64,000 bases of DNA from Podocnemis expansa (Eukaryota > Chordata > Testudines > Podocnemididae): the NCBI GenBank assembly GCA_007922195.1, contig ML681963.1:141732404-141796403 (forward strand), read 5' to 3'. Shown here piece by piece: positions 36,084 through 45,831 of this stretch. The translations under genes were made by a program, and so were the position numbers. Each line of letters opens with the position of its first letter. Positions within the stretch are counted from its first letter, which is position 1. A model generated the notes under the pieces. That model searched no databases and was not told the origin of the DNA. It saw only the letters and a list, made by a program, of their open reading frames with translations.

Positions 36084-39000
36084 GAGTCTATATAACTCAT
36101 GACAGAATGAACAATACTGATGATACATACATCTATAAAATCAGAAGCAGCAGCAGAATCTTGATTCTCCAGCTATGTGGCTCAATATCGTATCAGTATA
36201 TGATTGATTATTGACTGTTAGATGTACTGTGTTATACGTACAAATGCTTGTACTTTATATACGACAGAGTGCACCTACTCAATACAGAAAGCTGATCATG
36301 CATGCTTTCCAAACGCAGAACTGCCATTGGCTTCAACTGGAATTCTGTATAAAGAATGCCTGCAGAAATAGACTGAAATATTAGAGAAGCTGTACAAGGG
36401 AAACAAAATGGATTTGCAATGTTATGCTCTTTGCTTTCAAAGAAACTTGATCAAAGGCTAAATTCTCAACACAGGACAATGTTGCTTTGCTTGCAGAGAA
36501 AGGAACATTTCATAAAAAGGAACTGTGCTGTCATCTGGTGCCAGGGCAAACAAACAAACATAGTACTGAAGCCTACAAGTTGGCCTTTAAATGAAAATGC
36601 AGATAGATCCACTAAAATGCTGAAGAACTTAGCAAGAAACACTTCAGTTCTTCATTTCTTTCTGCACTAATAAAAATTCTCTACTTTCAATCAGAGTTAC
36701 TGTAGAGGCTTTCAAGGGGAAAATAGGTTAACAAAGGCAAAGGAAAACACACAATCAAAACATACTCCTGGAATTTAAAATAAAAGAGTGTGAGGAATAT
36801 ATGAAAAGTTGATTTCACACAGAATTAGTGGTAAATGCAGAGTGGCCTCTGTTTAATCTTAATAATAAACCTGAATCTCTGCTTAGTGTTCACTTCTGAT
36901 TTATATTCTCAGTGTACCTCCTGATGTGTTGTTATAACACAAAGCACATCCTTTTTGCTCATTACTGTTAATTACACTGAAAAACTATAATTAACAGTAG
37001 TACAATATAATTCAATGAAATTTACAAAAACCAACCCCTCTGCATACCTTCATAGATCATTATCTTTTACTATGATGTTTTCTTATAATAAAATGTTGTG
37101 TGTATAGTAGTTAAATTATTATACTACTCCCTTTACCCCCTCCAATATAGATTCCAGTTGCTGGGAACAATTTTGAACTGTGCCTAATGTAACAACAAAT
37201 ATGAAATTGTGTTACTATAGCACTCTAAATTATTCACATTCAGAATTCTTGTGGTGAATTATTAAGAATTTAGTTTTTTAGCTGTTGCCCCACCTCCAAT
37301 ATTAACTGAGTGCACAAATTTTTCAGCATTGCACTGCACCTTCCTTTCCTGCTTTCCAAACTAAGTGCCTTAATCCTCTCTTTGTGAGATCAGTCATTCT
37401 CAGAAAGCCTGCTGTCCCAGCCCTGTAAGGTCCTCAGGGTAGCCTTTGTCTGTTGTTCTTCAAATCAGAATCAGCGCGGTCTTAAGCCAGCATTTTGAAC
37501 TGGATCAGGGACAACTATAACTGGGAGAGAAGCAAGAGCCACATATCTGAAATTAAACTTTAGAGTCAAGGATTCTTTCACTTAAAAGAAAAATAAGTGA
37601 TGTGAAGATCAATGAAGAAGGAAAAGGACGTGGTATAATAGACCTCTGTGTTTTCCTTCTGCTTGTAATTATGTTCTCCCAGTTTTTTTTCAAGAGCTCC
37701 CTTCAAAAGCAACCCCCCCCACACACACACAGTCAAAGAAGCCTATACTTCCTAACCCTCCAAGCCTTAAACACCTTCAAAACGGTGGTCAACTGAGTCC
37801 TCACATTTCACTGTCGTCACCTCACAAAAATGCTGCAGGTTCCTCATCCATCAACTAAGCAAGCAAACTGTGGGCTACAAGCGCACCTGCAATTCTGCAC
37901 ATCCCCAAATCTGATTAGCAGGGAAAATGCAGGAAGACTAGGAAGCATCTTTCCCATGTTCAACCATGTACATTTAATACCAATTCAGATTTCACCTCAG
38001 TATGTTAATATCAAGGACGGATGAGGTAAGGAAGACAGAGGCTGGCATCAGCTACTTTTAAGCTTTATCCCTCCATCTTCCCTGAAACAGTGCATATAAT
38101 GTGGTTGTTTGCATACACATGCATGCACAAAGCAGAGACCCATCTCTACAGATCTGTGATAGTGTAAAATTGTAAAAGGCAACTTTCCTACTAGTCCAGT
38201 TGGTCAAAAACTGCAGAGTCCAAGAGAGACAAACCCCTAAAAGGCACATTGCCCCCTCCTACCCTGCCGGCCAGCTGTCTGACTGCTCCCCCCACCTCCC
38301 AACTAATCACTTAGGAAGGAAGATAGGAAGATTAGCAAGAGGGGGAAAAATTAACCAAGCTGCAGATAACCCTTTAGGACCATAGTATCAGGCTATGTGA
38401 TTTGGAACATAAAGGTTAATGCAGATTTATTTGCAGAAATCTAAAATGCAATTATATTTTGGTGGTTGGGGGGCAGACTGTTGAGCAGGTGTGGGAGAAA
38501 GAAATAATGATGAAGGTTGAAAATGAATGGGTATATCTAATTATGGATTTCTGATAAACTAGAGTACCCACCAAGAGATTAGCTATGGAAACAGGATACA
38601 GATTTATCAACAAGACACTGCAATTTTTTGGTGGGGTGTTTTTATCATCATCATCTTCATTATCATCAGGATGGATTTTATGGAAACTACATCAGGAGAG
38701 CTATGGGGTCACTCAGTAATATGAAAAATAAAGGTGATGACCCCCCCCCAAAAGGATAGATACTTTCAGCAGTTGTATTTTAAAGATTTGAGGAAAAAAT
38801 AAAATAAATGTCGCCCTCACATCCCATCCTCATATCCCAACGGTTGCCATGGGGTTTGTGGAGAGGAGAAGGAGGAATGGGGAGGGGGGTCATAATCAAT
38901 CAACTCAGAAGAGCATTTCTCCTTACAGAGAAAGATCTGGATTTTGACTATGTCCCCAAGAAAATTGCAGACTGCAGAGCTGCTGCCATGCAGGGCAACG

Positions 39001-39974
39001 AAGAAGCAGGCAGAGCAGAGGCAGCAGCTGGGGATGGAAACGCCTATTAAATCCTTTAGACAACAGATGGGCAAAGCTTGGCTGGGTTTTTAAAAAACAC
39101 AATGCATCATGTTTTATTGTCCCACCATAATGAACAACACTTAACACCCACAAGCCCAAAGAAGCCCCCTATGGCTGATTCCACCACCGCTCCCTTCTAA
39201 ATTATAATCTAGAGACTCAAACCACTTTTAGGGGTCTCCCAGCCAAATCAATTTGCCAGACCCCACTGCTCATTGCACCTGTTACTAAAAAAGGACAAAA
39301 AAATGGGAAAAGCTTTTGGTTCTGTTTATTTGTTTTGGTTTATTTTGTAGTAAATGCTCTTCCTACCAAGTACTGCTCTCCTGCCCTTGAAGTAAATATA
39401 ACATCCAGGCAGGCAACCAGTGAGTCCAAATCTTGAATACATTTAGGAGATCTAATTATGTCACGTATGGCACAAGCACCTGCTCTCTGCTAATTCCCTC
39501 ACTACATTTCCTCTTAATTCCTTCTTTCTTACCATTGTTCCTTGCACGAAAATCAGCTGGGGACACAAACGAGGATTTTTGAAAAAGAAACAAACAGATA
39601 GATAGACAGACTGATAAAAGCCTCAAACAAGCTAGAGTGAATTCTGCTGCTGCCCACTTGTTAAAAAAAATATATATATATTTGAACTATGCCACACAAA
39701 AGCACACCAAACCCATCCATTCATATTTTCCAAATGACCACAGCAGCCGGTGCCATCGACTGTACTGTACATATTCTCTCCCACCAACTGCACCTTAAGG
39801 ACTACACCCTTTTCAATCATGATGTCATGAAATACTGCTGGTAACTCCCCCGCCTTCCCACCACGTCCTCCTCCTCCTCCTCACCAGTCCACACAGTGCA
39901 CCTCTCATTTCAATTTCATTTGATTAAAACGCAAAGAAAGCGAAGTGGGGCAGTGAAGTCCCTGCCACGAAATT
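36084..39974. other. Intron proximal to exon 1; only simple repeats seen
   Basis: AT-rich and poor in recognisable transposons compared with the rest of the intron. Short simple repeats: C/CA run at 37713-37731, TCATCATC-type run near 38643-38668, TA run at 39670-39682. Long ORFs are absent. This is a plausible place for conserved regulatory sequence, but I see no specific motif. Confidence 0.45.
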
Positions 39975-39995
39975 CAGCAGCAGCAGCAGCAGCAG
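39975..39995. repeat. (CAG)7 microsatellite near exon 1
   Basis: Seven perfect CAG units on the plus strand (CTG on the BRSK2 sense strand), about 215 bp into intron 1. Confidence 0.95.
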
Positions 39996-40203
39996 AGCAT
40001 CCCTCCCCCTTTTCCTCTGCCTGTCATCAGAAGACCCTTCAGGAGTGATGCAAAGAAGGCAAGCCGGGTTCTCAAAAGCACCAAACACATCCAGGCAAAA
40101 AGCCAGGAGAAAGGCTCTCTCCACTGCAGCAGCGAGAGGGAAGACCCTGCCCCTCACATCTGCCATCCCCAGCAGCTGCTACAGCACTTAATGCTGCAAA
40201 GGA

Positions 40204-40209
40204 ACCAAC
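40204..40209 (-). promoter_or_regulatory. BRSK2: Splice donor of BRSK2 exon 1
   Basis: The minus strand reads CAG followed by GTTGGT. Cutting here leaves one base (G) of the next codon in the exon, which is the phase needed to continue into the Gly-Leu-Val of the kinase ATP loop. An alternative cut elsewhere would break the conserved GKGQTG motif. Confidence 0.85.
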
Positions 40210-40303
40210 CTGTCTGTCCTTTGCCCAAGGTTTTCTCCAAGCGATAGGGTCCAACATACTGGGCATGCTGAGCTCCGCTGCCTTCTTTCCCCGTGGATGT
40301 CAT
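40210..40303 (-). CDS. BRSK2: BRSK2 first coding exon (partial gene)
   Basis: Reading the minus strand from the ATG at 40303 gives 31 codons plus one base. The peptide starts MTSTGKEG, continues through [13 protein letters not shown] and ends LGKGQT at a splice donor. This matches the known N-terminus of BRSK2/SAD-A, which begins MTSTGKDGG; the paralogue BRSK1 has a different, longer start. BRSK2 is an LKB1-activated, AMPK-related Ser/Thr kinase that acts in neuronal polarity and presynaptic function. The exon holds the short N-terminal extension and the first half of the glycine-rich ATP loop; GKGQT would be completed by a Gly encoded across the junction (phase 1). The minus strand reads CAG then GTTGGT, a usable though not perfect donor. 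The base at -3 of the ATG is G, a fair Kozak context. No later exon is in the window. The identification is from memory of the family; the reading frame and donor are seen directly. Confidence 0.93.
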
Positions 40304-40760
40304 TTCTCCCTGGCTCTACAACCGGGGGAGGTGTGTGCGGCGCTGGCTGGGCTTTCTCTCTCTGCAGCTCTTTAAATTCCCACTTTGCAGCTGTGCAAGC
40401 AAAGCCCCCCTCTCTCTGGGCTGCTTTAGTCCTCCTGCTCTGGGGCAGGGGGATGCTGCTGGGCACAGCAGGGCTGGAGCAGGGGGAGCTAGGAGCCAAG
40501 CCCCAGGAGCATGGTGCTGCTGAGCCGAGCCCCGCACGCCTTCTTCTCCCTGCCAGCTCTGCAAGCCACAGCCACAGCCTGCTACAGCAGCGGAAGAGCC
40601 GGGGCCCCAACTTTGAGTGGCAGTCCAGGCAGCCAATCCCCAGCAAAACCTCAGGGCCCCCTCCTCCTCCTCCTACCTTTCCCTTGCCATCAGCCTCAGC
40701 AGCAGTTGCTGCCCCTGGCTGCTACAGAGTAGCAGCTCAATGGCAACAGCAAGGAACCTG
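40304..40760 (-). promoter_or_regulatory. BRSK2: BRSK2 5' leader and probable promoter region
   Basis: Directly upstream of the BRSK2 start codon the sequence becomes GC-rich with scattered CpG, in contrast to the AT-rich flanks. It has CTC/CTG-rich runs and several overlapping open frames on both strands, as expected for a GC-rich promoter or leader. A TTTAAA motif lies at about 40369-40374, roughly 70 bp above the ATG; it could act as a weak TATA-like element, but no transcription start can be placed from sequence alone. The region's upper limit is a judgement based on base composition. Confidence 0.55.
40489..40512 (-). other. Short upstream ORF in the BRSK2 leader
   Basis: The minus strand has ATG at 40512 in a CACC-ATG context, then six sense codons and TAG: MLLGLGS-stop. 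It ends 185 bp above the BRSK2 ATG. If transcription starts above 40512, this uORF would be scanned first and could lower translation of the main frame. It would not matter if the start site lies below it. Confidence 0.4.
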
Positions 40761-40972
40761 GAGTATCAGTTTGTTGCTAAGTCAAAGAAAGATAATGAAG
40801 GGTCATGTTATTTCATATATCATCTGAACCTGCAGGTAAATTTGGTTCGCCAAAGCATCCCCCTCAAGACTCCGCCACTGCCGTTCGTCCATGGGAAGGT
40901 ACGCTAAAATAGTGCTGAGGTTGTGGCTTTATTTATAAGAGGAAAGAAAAGGAGCTGGTAAGATTTATAGAT

Positions 40973-41149
40973 TTCCAAAGGGAGAGCTGTGTTAGTCTAG
41001 GCCAGCTAAAAAGCCAAGCAGTCATGTGGCACTGTAACAGGTTTATTTTTTGCATGAGCTTTCATGAGAGAAAATCCCACTTCAAGCATCTGACGAAGTG
41101 GGATTTTCTCCCATGAAAGCTCATGCGAAAAATAAATCTGTTAGTCCTA
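40973..41149. mobile_element. Foldback retroelement copy H, nearly complete hairpin
   Basis: Starts with the constant terminus TTCCAAAGGGAGAGCTG. The arms GCATGAGCTTTCATGAGAG...CCCACTTC and GAAGTGGGATTTTCTC...GCTCATGC are separated by 11 bp. Direct repeats AAGATTTATAGAT at 40960-40972 and 41150-41162 are 13 of 13. The plus strand carries CTGACGA (41090-41096), a 6-bp stem with TTTTC loop, and GAAA (41115-41118). It lies about 670 bp upstream of the BRSK2 ATG. Confidence 0.85.
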
Positions 41150-41426
41150 AAGATTTATAGATACTGTTACCATGGGACATCTATCTATTCTTTTTGTTCT
41201 CTACAGAGTCTTTCAGAACCAAGGACTGCTATGAAAAACCTGGGCCTGATCATGTTCCCAGTGAACTCAGGGAGCTTCGCTTTGGAGGATATAGGACTGC
41301 TGGGTTTTTACATGTACACAGCAAAAACAAAAAAACAAAACCAGCCAGCATAACTCGTAGTTTAGCTGTAATACCAAGCATGAAATGGACATGAAAACTT
41401 TAAGCTCTACAGGTGGCCTCTATAAG

Positions 41427-41694
41427 TAGAGCCCTGCAAATCAGCACATGTCCACGGATATCTGTATTATATCCGCATCCATGGATACAATACAGATATC
41501 CACAGACCATTTCTTGTGGATGCAGATCAGATACAGATCCCCATATTTTTATCTGCACAGACCTAGAGCCCTGCAAATATGCAGATATCCGCATTATATC
41601 CCCATCCGCAGATACAACACGGATATCCATGGGCCGTTTCTTGCAGATGCAGGTTGGATACAAATACGTGGATTTGTATCTGTGCATGGCTCTA
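41427..41694. mobile_element. Dimeric hAT MITE (TAGAGCCCTGC type)
   Basis: Two head-to-tail units (41427-41563 and 41564-41694), each starting TAGAGCCCTGCAAAT and containing 'GGATATCC...ATTATATCC'. Only the outer end has the closing inverse, GCATGGCTCTA. The flanks TCTATAAG (41419-41426) and TCTGTAAG (41695-41702) match at 7 of 8, so the pair inserted as one unit. It yields three overlapping long ORFs, none meaningful. Confidence 0.82.
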
Positions 41695-41702
41695 TCTGTA
41701 AG

Positions 41703-43008
41703 GCTGAGGCACAAGGGCAGGGCAATACAGAGAAACAGCAAGACTGTTGCAGTCCACGCTTTATCTCTCAAGCAAATAAAACGTCCTGATTTAGCAAGGT
41801 ACTCAAGCACATATGTAACTTTAACCATATGAGTAAAATGGGTCAAATCTTTAACGATGTGGGTAAAATCTGAGTCACTTATGTGCATAAAGTTAGACAC
41901 ATGCTTATGTGCCTAGTGGATTCAGAGCCACATAGTGGACTTCAGTGCCCAGGTATGAAGGAAACTCTTTCCAACACAAGTAAAATTCACCCCAAACCCC
42001 ATATTTACTCTCTTAGTGAGTAGGCACCATTCTCCATCCCTGATAGTACTGTGGTTGCAATGCCCTCACCTGAATGCATGCAGAGCTGTTGCACTCCACA
42101 AGGACTCCTCAGTCACAAAGGAAGCTTTTGCTAAACCTGCAAAGGGAAGAAAGAATAATGAAAAAAAAGTAAAACTGTTAAGAGATTCCCTCTAATTATA
42201 TCACTATCCACTGCTCATGGGGAGACACATTTTTTAAACAAAAATAGTTGCAGATAATGTCTAAAGCTGAATTTACTTTATAGTAAGTCATCCAATACCA
42301 ATGTATAATTTGGTGTAAAACCCATGGAAGATCCCATCTATGAACCACATCCACCATGGCATAAACTGATTTTAGTTCTATATCACTAGCACACACAATG
42401 GAGTAATTTTGCCCAAAAATTGCAGGAGGGACAGCAGGGGAGGAACAGAGGAATTATGAAACAAGTCAGTCTGAAAGCAACACCCAGAAAGGTTCAATAT
42501 CATTTCCTTTCTCCCCCAAAAACAAGATCCCTGCTCTGATTTTGACCTTCTCCTGCCTCTTTTTTTGGTGCTGCCTTGTGTTGGCTACTGTCCTATATTT
42601 CAGGAGCAACCATCAGTGTGTCAAGTTTCCAACCCTTCCACAAAGTACCCCAGTCTCTCTTTCCCCTTTCTTCTCCAGACTTCGCAGTATGTGAAACCTT
42701 CCAAGGCTCCTCTACTGCCTACAAACTTCTCTGCTCCCAGGACTCTCCTCCCCCCAAATGCCAGACTCATCTCTCCAAGAATCCCTTCATTCTTTCCTAG
42801 TCTCCAAATTTGTCTCATTCTCTCCCTCATCTCCAAGCCCTTCATTTACTCTTCCCCAAAATGCCTCCGTTCGTTCCATATTCTTTTAACTTTCCCCAAA
42901 TTTCCCTCACAGCTGCCTCTTAATACCTGTCCTTTAGTAACTATTCATCCTTTCCAGTGTCCCTGAATAACTGTGCCTCCATAACACTTGCCCCACAGCA
43001 GCTCCCTC
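41703..43008. other. Upstream non-coding stretch
   Basis: The second half (42540-43008) is pyrimidine-rich on the plus strand and grades into the minisatellite. ORFs here reflect that composition. Confidence 0.4.
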
Positions 43009-43215
43009 TTGCCTCTGCCCCTTGTCCTTCACGTCACAGCATTTCCCCCTTGCTCCTGCCTCCTCTTCCCTCACCTTGCAGCAGTGTCCCCTTGTTTCTG
43101 CCCCCTTTTCCTTCACCTTGCAGCAGCACCCCCTTGCTCCTGCCCTCGTGTCCCTCACCTCGCCACAATGCCCACTTGTTCCTACCTTCTCCTCTCACAG
43201 CAATGCTTACTTGTC
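43009..43215. repeat. 42-bp minisatellite, about five units
   Basis: Units start TTGCTCCTGCC or a variant and continue through CTTCCCTCACCTTGCAGCAG. They are diverged but keep a 42-bp period, a multiple of three, so open frames with a 14-residue periodic peptide (LLLPPLPSPCSS-like) appear by chance. Confidence 0.8.
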
Positions 43216-44928
43216 CCTAGGTCCTTGCCCCCACCCCCACTAATATCTCCTCATGCCTGTAACTCTACCTGGGGGGGATGCAGCATGGGAGAAGCTGCTG
43301 TCCTAGACAAAACAGAGCACCTCCCTCCAGCCCTTTGCTGCTTCCTGGACCCTTGCTCATGGCAGCCACCGAGGCACCTCCCCGCTGCCCATTGAATCCA
43401 ACAGCGGATTAGCAGGGGGCTGTGGGAGGGAGACCGCAGTGCTCAAACTTGGCTGCCCCATGCAGCAGGTACCCTTCTCTCTGCTTCCTCTTCTCACCCA
43501 GTCAAAAGTCATGTGGTGGGGAGGTGGTGCTGTCTCCTTCGAGCTGAAAGTGTGTGGAGTCTCCCCGCATAATTAGGTTACTGCTCATACATCATTGCAA
43601 CTACACAAATTCCTAATTTAAGCAAGTGTGAGACCAGAATCAAGTCCCCAGGCCCAGAGAAATCTTAGTTATAGCCTGCCAATTAAAAAAAAATCTATTC
43701 CAGGTTCTATCCAAGACCCCTGCACTCTGCAAGCATCAGTGCTGGCAGCAACAATGGCTTTAAAATTATAAGCCAGTACCCAAAACATCTCAAGACTGCC
43801 TTACAATCATAAGACTTAATTAAAATGAATTGCACAGTTTGTGCTCTTTTTATTTGCTTTCTGTGTTTGGAGTCTTTAAGGTCCACATTTCTAATCTTTT
43901 ATCTGCAGCCATGAGGGATAGAAGCTTACTTTAAAAAGAATAAAAGATGAGATTCTAGCCATCACTTACTGCAGGAGCTAGGAATTTAAGATAAATATAA
44001 AATATGATAAAACACAGGAAAATCATGAGCTGGCATTACTAGAGCAGACTTTGAGAGTTTTAATTTAGTTCTAAAGGGGCAGCTGTGTTAGTTTAGATTG
44101 TTTTAGTTTAGTCCTGTGTACACATCCTGCCAGAAGGAATACATCAGTAAAAATTGTTGTATTTTTTTGCTTTAAATACTGAAATCCAAATTCTCAGTGG
44201 CATCCAGTAGCTAAGGGAGTTGGCCAGAGGTGGTTGGAACCATCCATCCAGCTGCTGAGTGAATCCAACTTCAGAGCTGCTTTATATTAGGCCAGGCTTG
44301 CAATGGCCTCTTGATGTATCCTTTCAACTGAATATTGTAGTTCTTACTATGATGTGTGGTGGCTTTCAGTCCTGCTCCAGTGGCCATCTGAAATGGCTGG
44401 TGTTTTTCATATGAATAAAATAAAGCACATTTACTTAAGAAGAAAAGTGCAATCATTTTACCTTGAATTAAAGCAGCCCCTTTGATAGAGTGGAAAATGT
44501 AATTTTTTATCATGATCAGACAATAATGTGCTCTTTCATTTTCCTTTCAAGGCCCTTCCACCACCACAGGGAAACACATCACCCCAGGACCCTGGGGAAG
44601 TTGGCACACCTACAGCAGGCAAAGAGAAAAAGGGCTGAGATGAGTTGATGGTTGAGATTCTAGATAAAATAAATCATTGGATAAACTTCCAGAAGGACAA
44701 GATTGTATATCAGAAGGACAAGGATGCAAGAATGGTGGAAAGAAAGACAGGCTTCACCCTGTGAGGACGGGTTGGCAAAGGGATTCACGCAGCATGTCCA
44801 TGGTTTGAGGCAGAGTGCAGCAGAAGGCTCTTTGAGTGATTATGTGCACTCATGACTACCAGACTGCAGTCTCCATTGCTGTCTGCTCAGGCCCCACACC
44901 ATCAGCCCCTCCATGCTATCATGTCTTG
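43216..44928. other. Upstream stretch with one foldback remnant
   Basis: A short fragment at 44071-44097 (TTCTAAAGGGGCAGCTGTG) matches the constant terminus of the foldback family. Text near 44570-44928 may belong to the older Harbinger element interrupted at 44929, but this is not proven. Confidence 0.4.
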
Positions 44929-45151
44929 GGGTCTGTCTACACTGTAGGGCTCAGTTAAGTTGGCTTAACAAGGTTGACTTTAAGTCAAGTTAAAGTCAAC
45001 CTTGTTCAGTCGACTTAGAGCATCCACAGTCAAAATGCCAGTAGACTGACCATGTCCACACTGGCAGGAGCTAGGTTGCCTTAGGAGTGGTGCACTGTGG
45101 GTAGGTGGCCCACAGTACACCTGAGAAGTGACCCCCTTCCCCAGCCACTCC

Positions 45152-45158
45152 TATAAAA
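45152..45158 (+). promoter_or_regulatory. TATA box of the Harbinger transposase gene
   Basis: TATAAAA stands about 225 bp inside the left end and upstream of the first in-family codons, the expected place for the element's own promoter. Confidence 0.5.
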
Positions 45159-45184
45159 TGGGAAGCGACCACAGCCCCCCCCCC

Positions 45185-45713
45185 ACTATGCCTGGCAAGA
45201 GGGACCCCAAGGAGGTCATGGGCCCTGACGTGCCTCAGGGGTGTGCCAGCACAGTGCTCCACAGCTTGCATGCATGGGCTAGACTTCTCCGGCTCTGGAA
45301 CAGGCTCCGCAGGGCAACTGCCAGAGTGGGGGGAACACTGCAGCAGGCCAACTCCCCCACCAAACCTGGCAGTTGGTGTGCTCACAGTGCCCTCCATGCC
45401 CCGGTTCATCTGGGCAGGGGAAACCAGCACTGACTGGTGGGACTGGATCGTCCTCACCACCTGGGACGATGACCACTGGCTGCAAAACCTACGAATGAGG
45501 AAAAGCACCTTCCTCAAGCTGGTCACCGAACCCACCCTGGTTCTGCAGCACGCCAGCACCAGGATGCGACCCGCCCTGCCCGTGGACAAGCGAATGGCCA
45601 TTGCCCTCTGGAAGCTGGCAACGCAAAACTCTTACCATTTTGGGATCAGTAAGTCCACCAGGGGCACTGTCTTGAAGCAGGCCTGCAGGGCCATCAACAG
45701 GGTCCTGCTAAGC
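45185..45713 (+). pseudogene. PIF/Harbinger transposase, N-terminal half, frameshifted
   Basis: The part from 45396 reads STDWWDWIVL, then WDDDHWLQNLRMRKSTFL, then ALPVDKRMAIALWKLAT and ACRAINRVLL. These are the helix-rich N-terminal blocks of HARBI1-like transposases ('STDWWDRIVL...RMRKATF...PVEKRVAIAVWKLAT'). An earlier basic segment (LHSLHAWARLLRLWNRLRRA, 45200-45390) is in another frame, so at least one frameshift lies near 45390. Part of the 'SYRSVGQQFGVGKST' block is deleted. After 45713 the family would continue to the catalytic 'GGxIDGTHIPI' region with the DDE residues; no such block exists anywhere in the element. Inactive. Confidence 0.85.
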
Positions 45714-45785
45714 ACCGTCACAACCTCCACCTGCCCATGCCTGCCTCCCACCCGCACCCACCTGTCTCTGCCTTCTCCCCAACAC

Positions 45786-45791
45786 AATAAA
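45786..45791 (+). terminator. Poly(A) signal, transposase side
   Basis: AATAAA, 73 bp beyond the last transposase-like codon; it faces the opposing signal at 45826-45831. Confidence 0.7.
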
Positions 45792-45825
45792 ATGCACTAC
45801 ACACAGAAGAATGGTGTGAATGGGT

Positions 45826-45831
45826 TTTATT
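45826..45831 (-). terminator. Poly(A) signal, Myb-like gene side
   Basis: TTTATT on plus, AATAAA on minus, placed after the coiled-coil-like end of the minus-strand gene. Confidence 0.7.

Larger units (their letters stand above)
1..40209 (-). other. BRSK2: BRSK2 intron 1 (3' end outside window)
   Basis: Everything to the left of the exon 1 donor should be first intron. I looked on the minus strand for BRSK2 exon 2 (peptide LVKLGVHC, then VAIKIVN) and for later kinase exons and found none, so this intron is at least 40.2 kb unless a diverged exon was missed. It is filled with transposon copies in both orientations plus long AT-rich stretches without recognisable content. Confidence 0.7.

Noticed and set aside
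1..40209. Search for BRSK2 exon 2 on the minus strand
   Set aside because: No LVKLG or VAIKIVN coding match found by eye; a diverged or short alternative exon cannot be excluded.
40293..40907. Plus-strand ORFs of 76-176 codons opposite the BRSK2 leader
   Set aside because: Antisense to the BRSK2 exon and leader, low-complexity Ser/Pro content, no recognised family; GC-rich composition explains them.
30626..41162. Repeated 35-40 bp hairpin words taken as a CRISPR-like array
   Set aside because: Copies are kilobases apart, inverted and flanked by target duplications; a dispersed mobile element in a vertebrate genome.
42565..43395. Pro/Ser/Leu-rich plus-strand ORFs
   Set aside because: Produced by pyrimidine-rich and minisatellite sequence.
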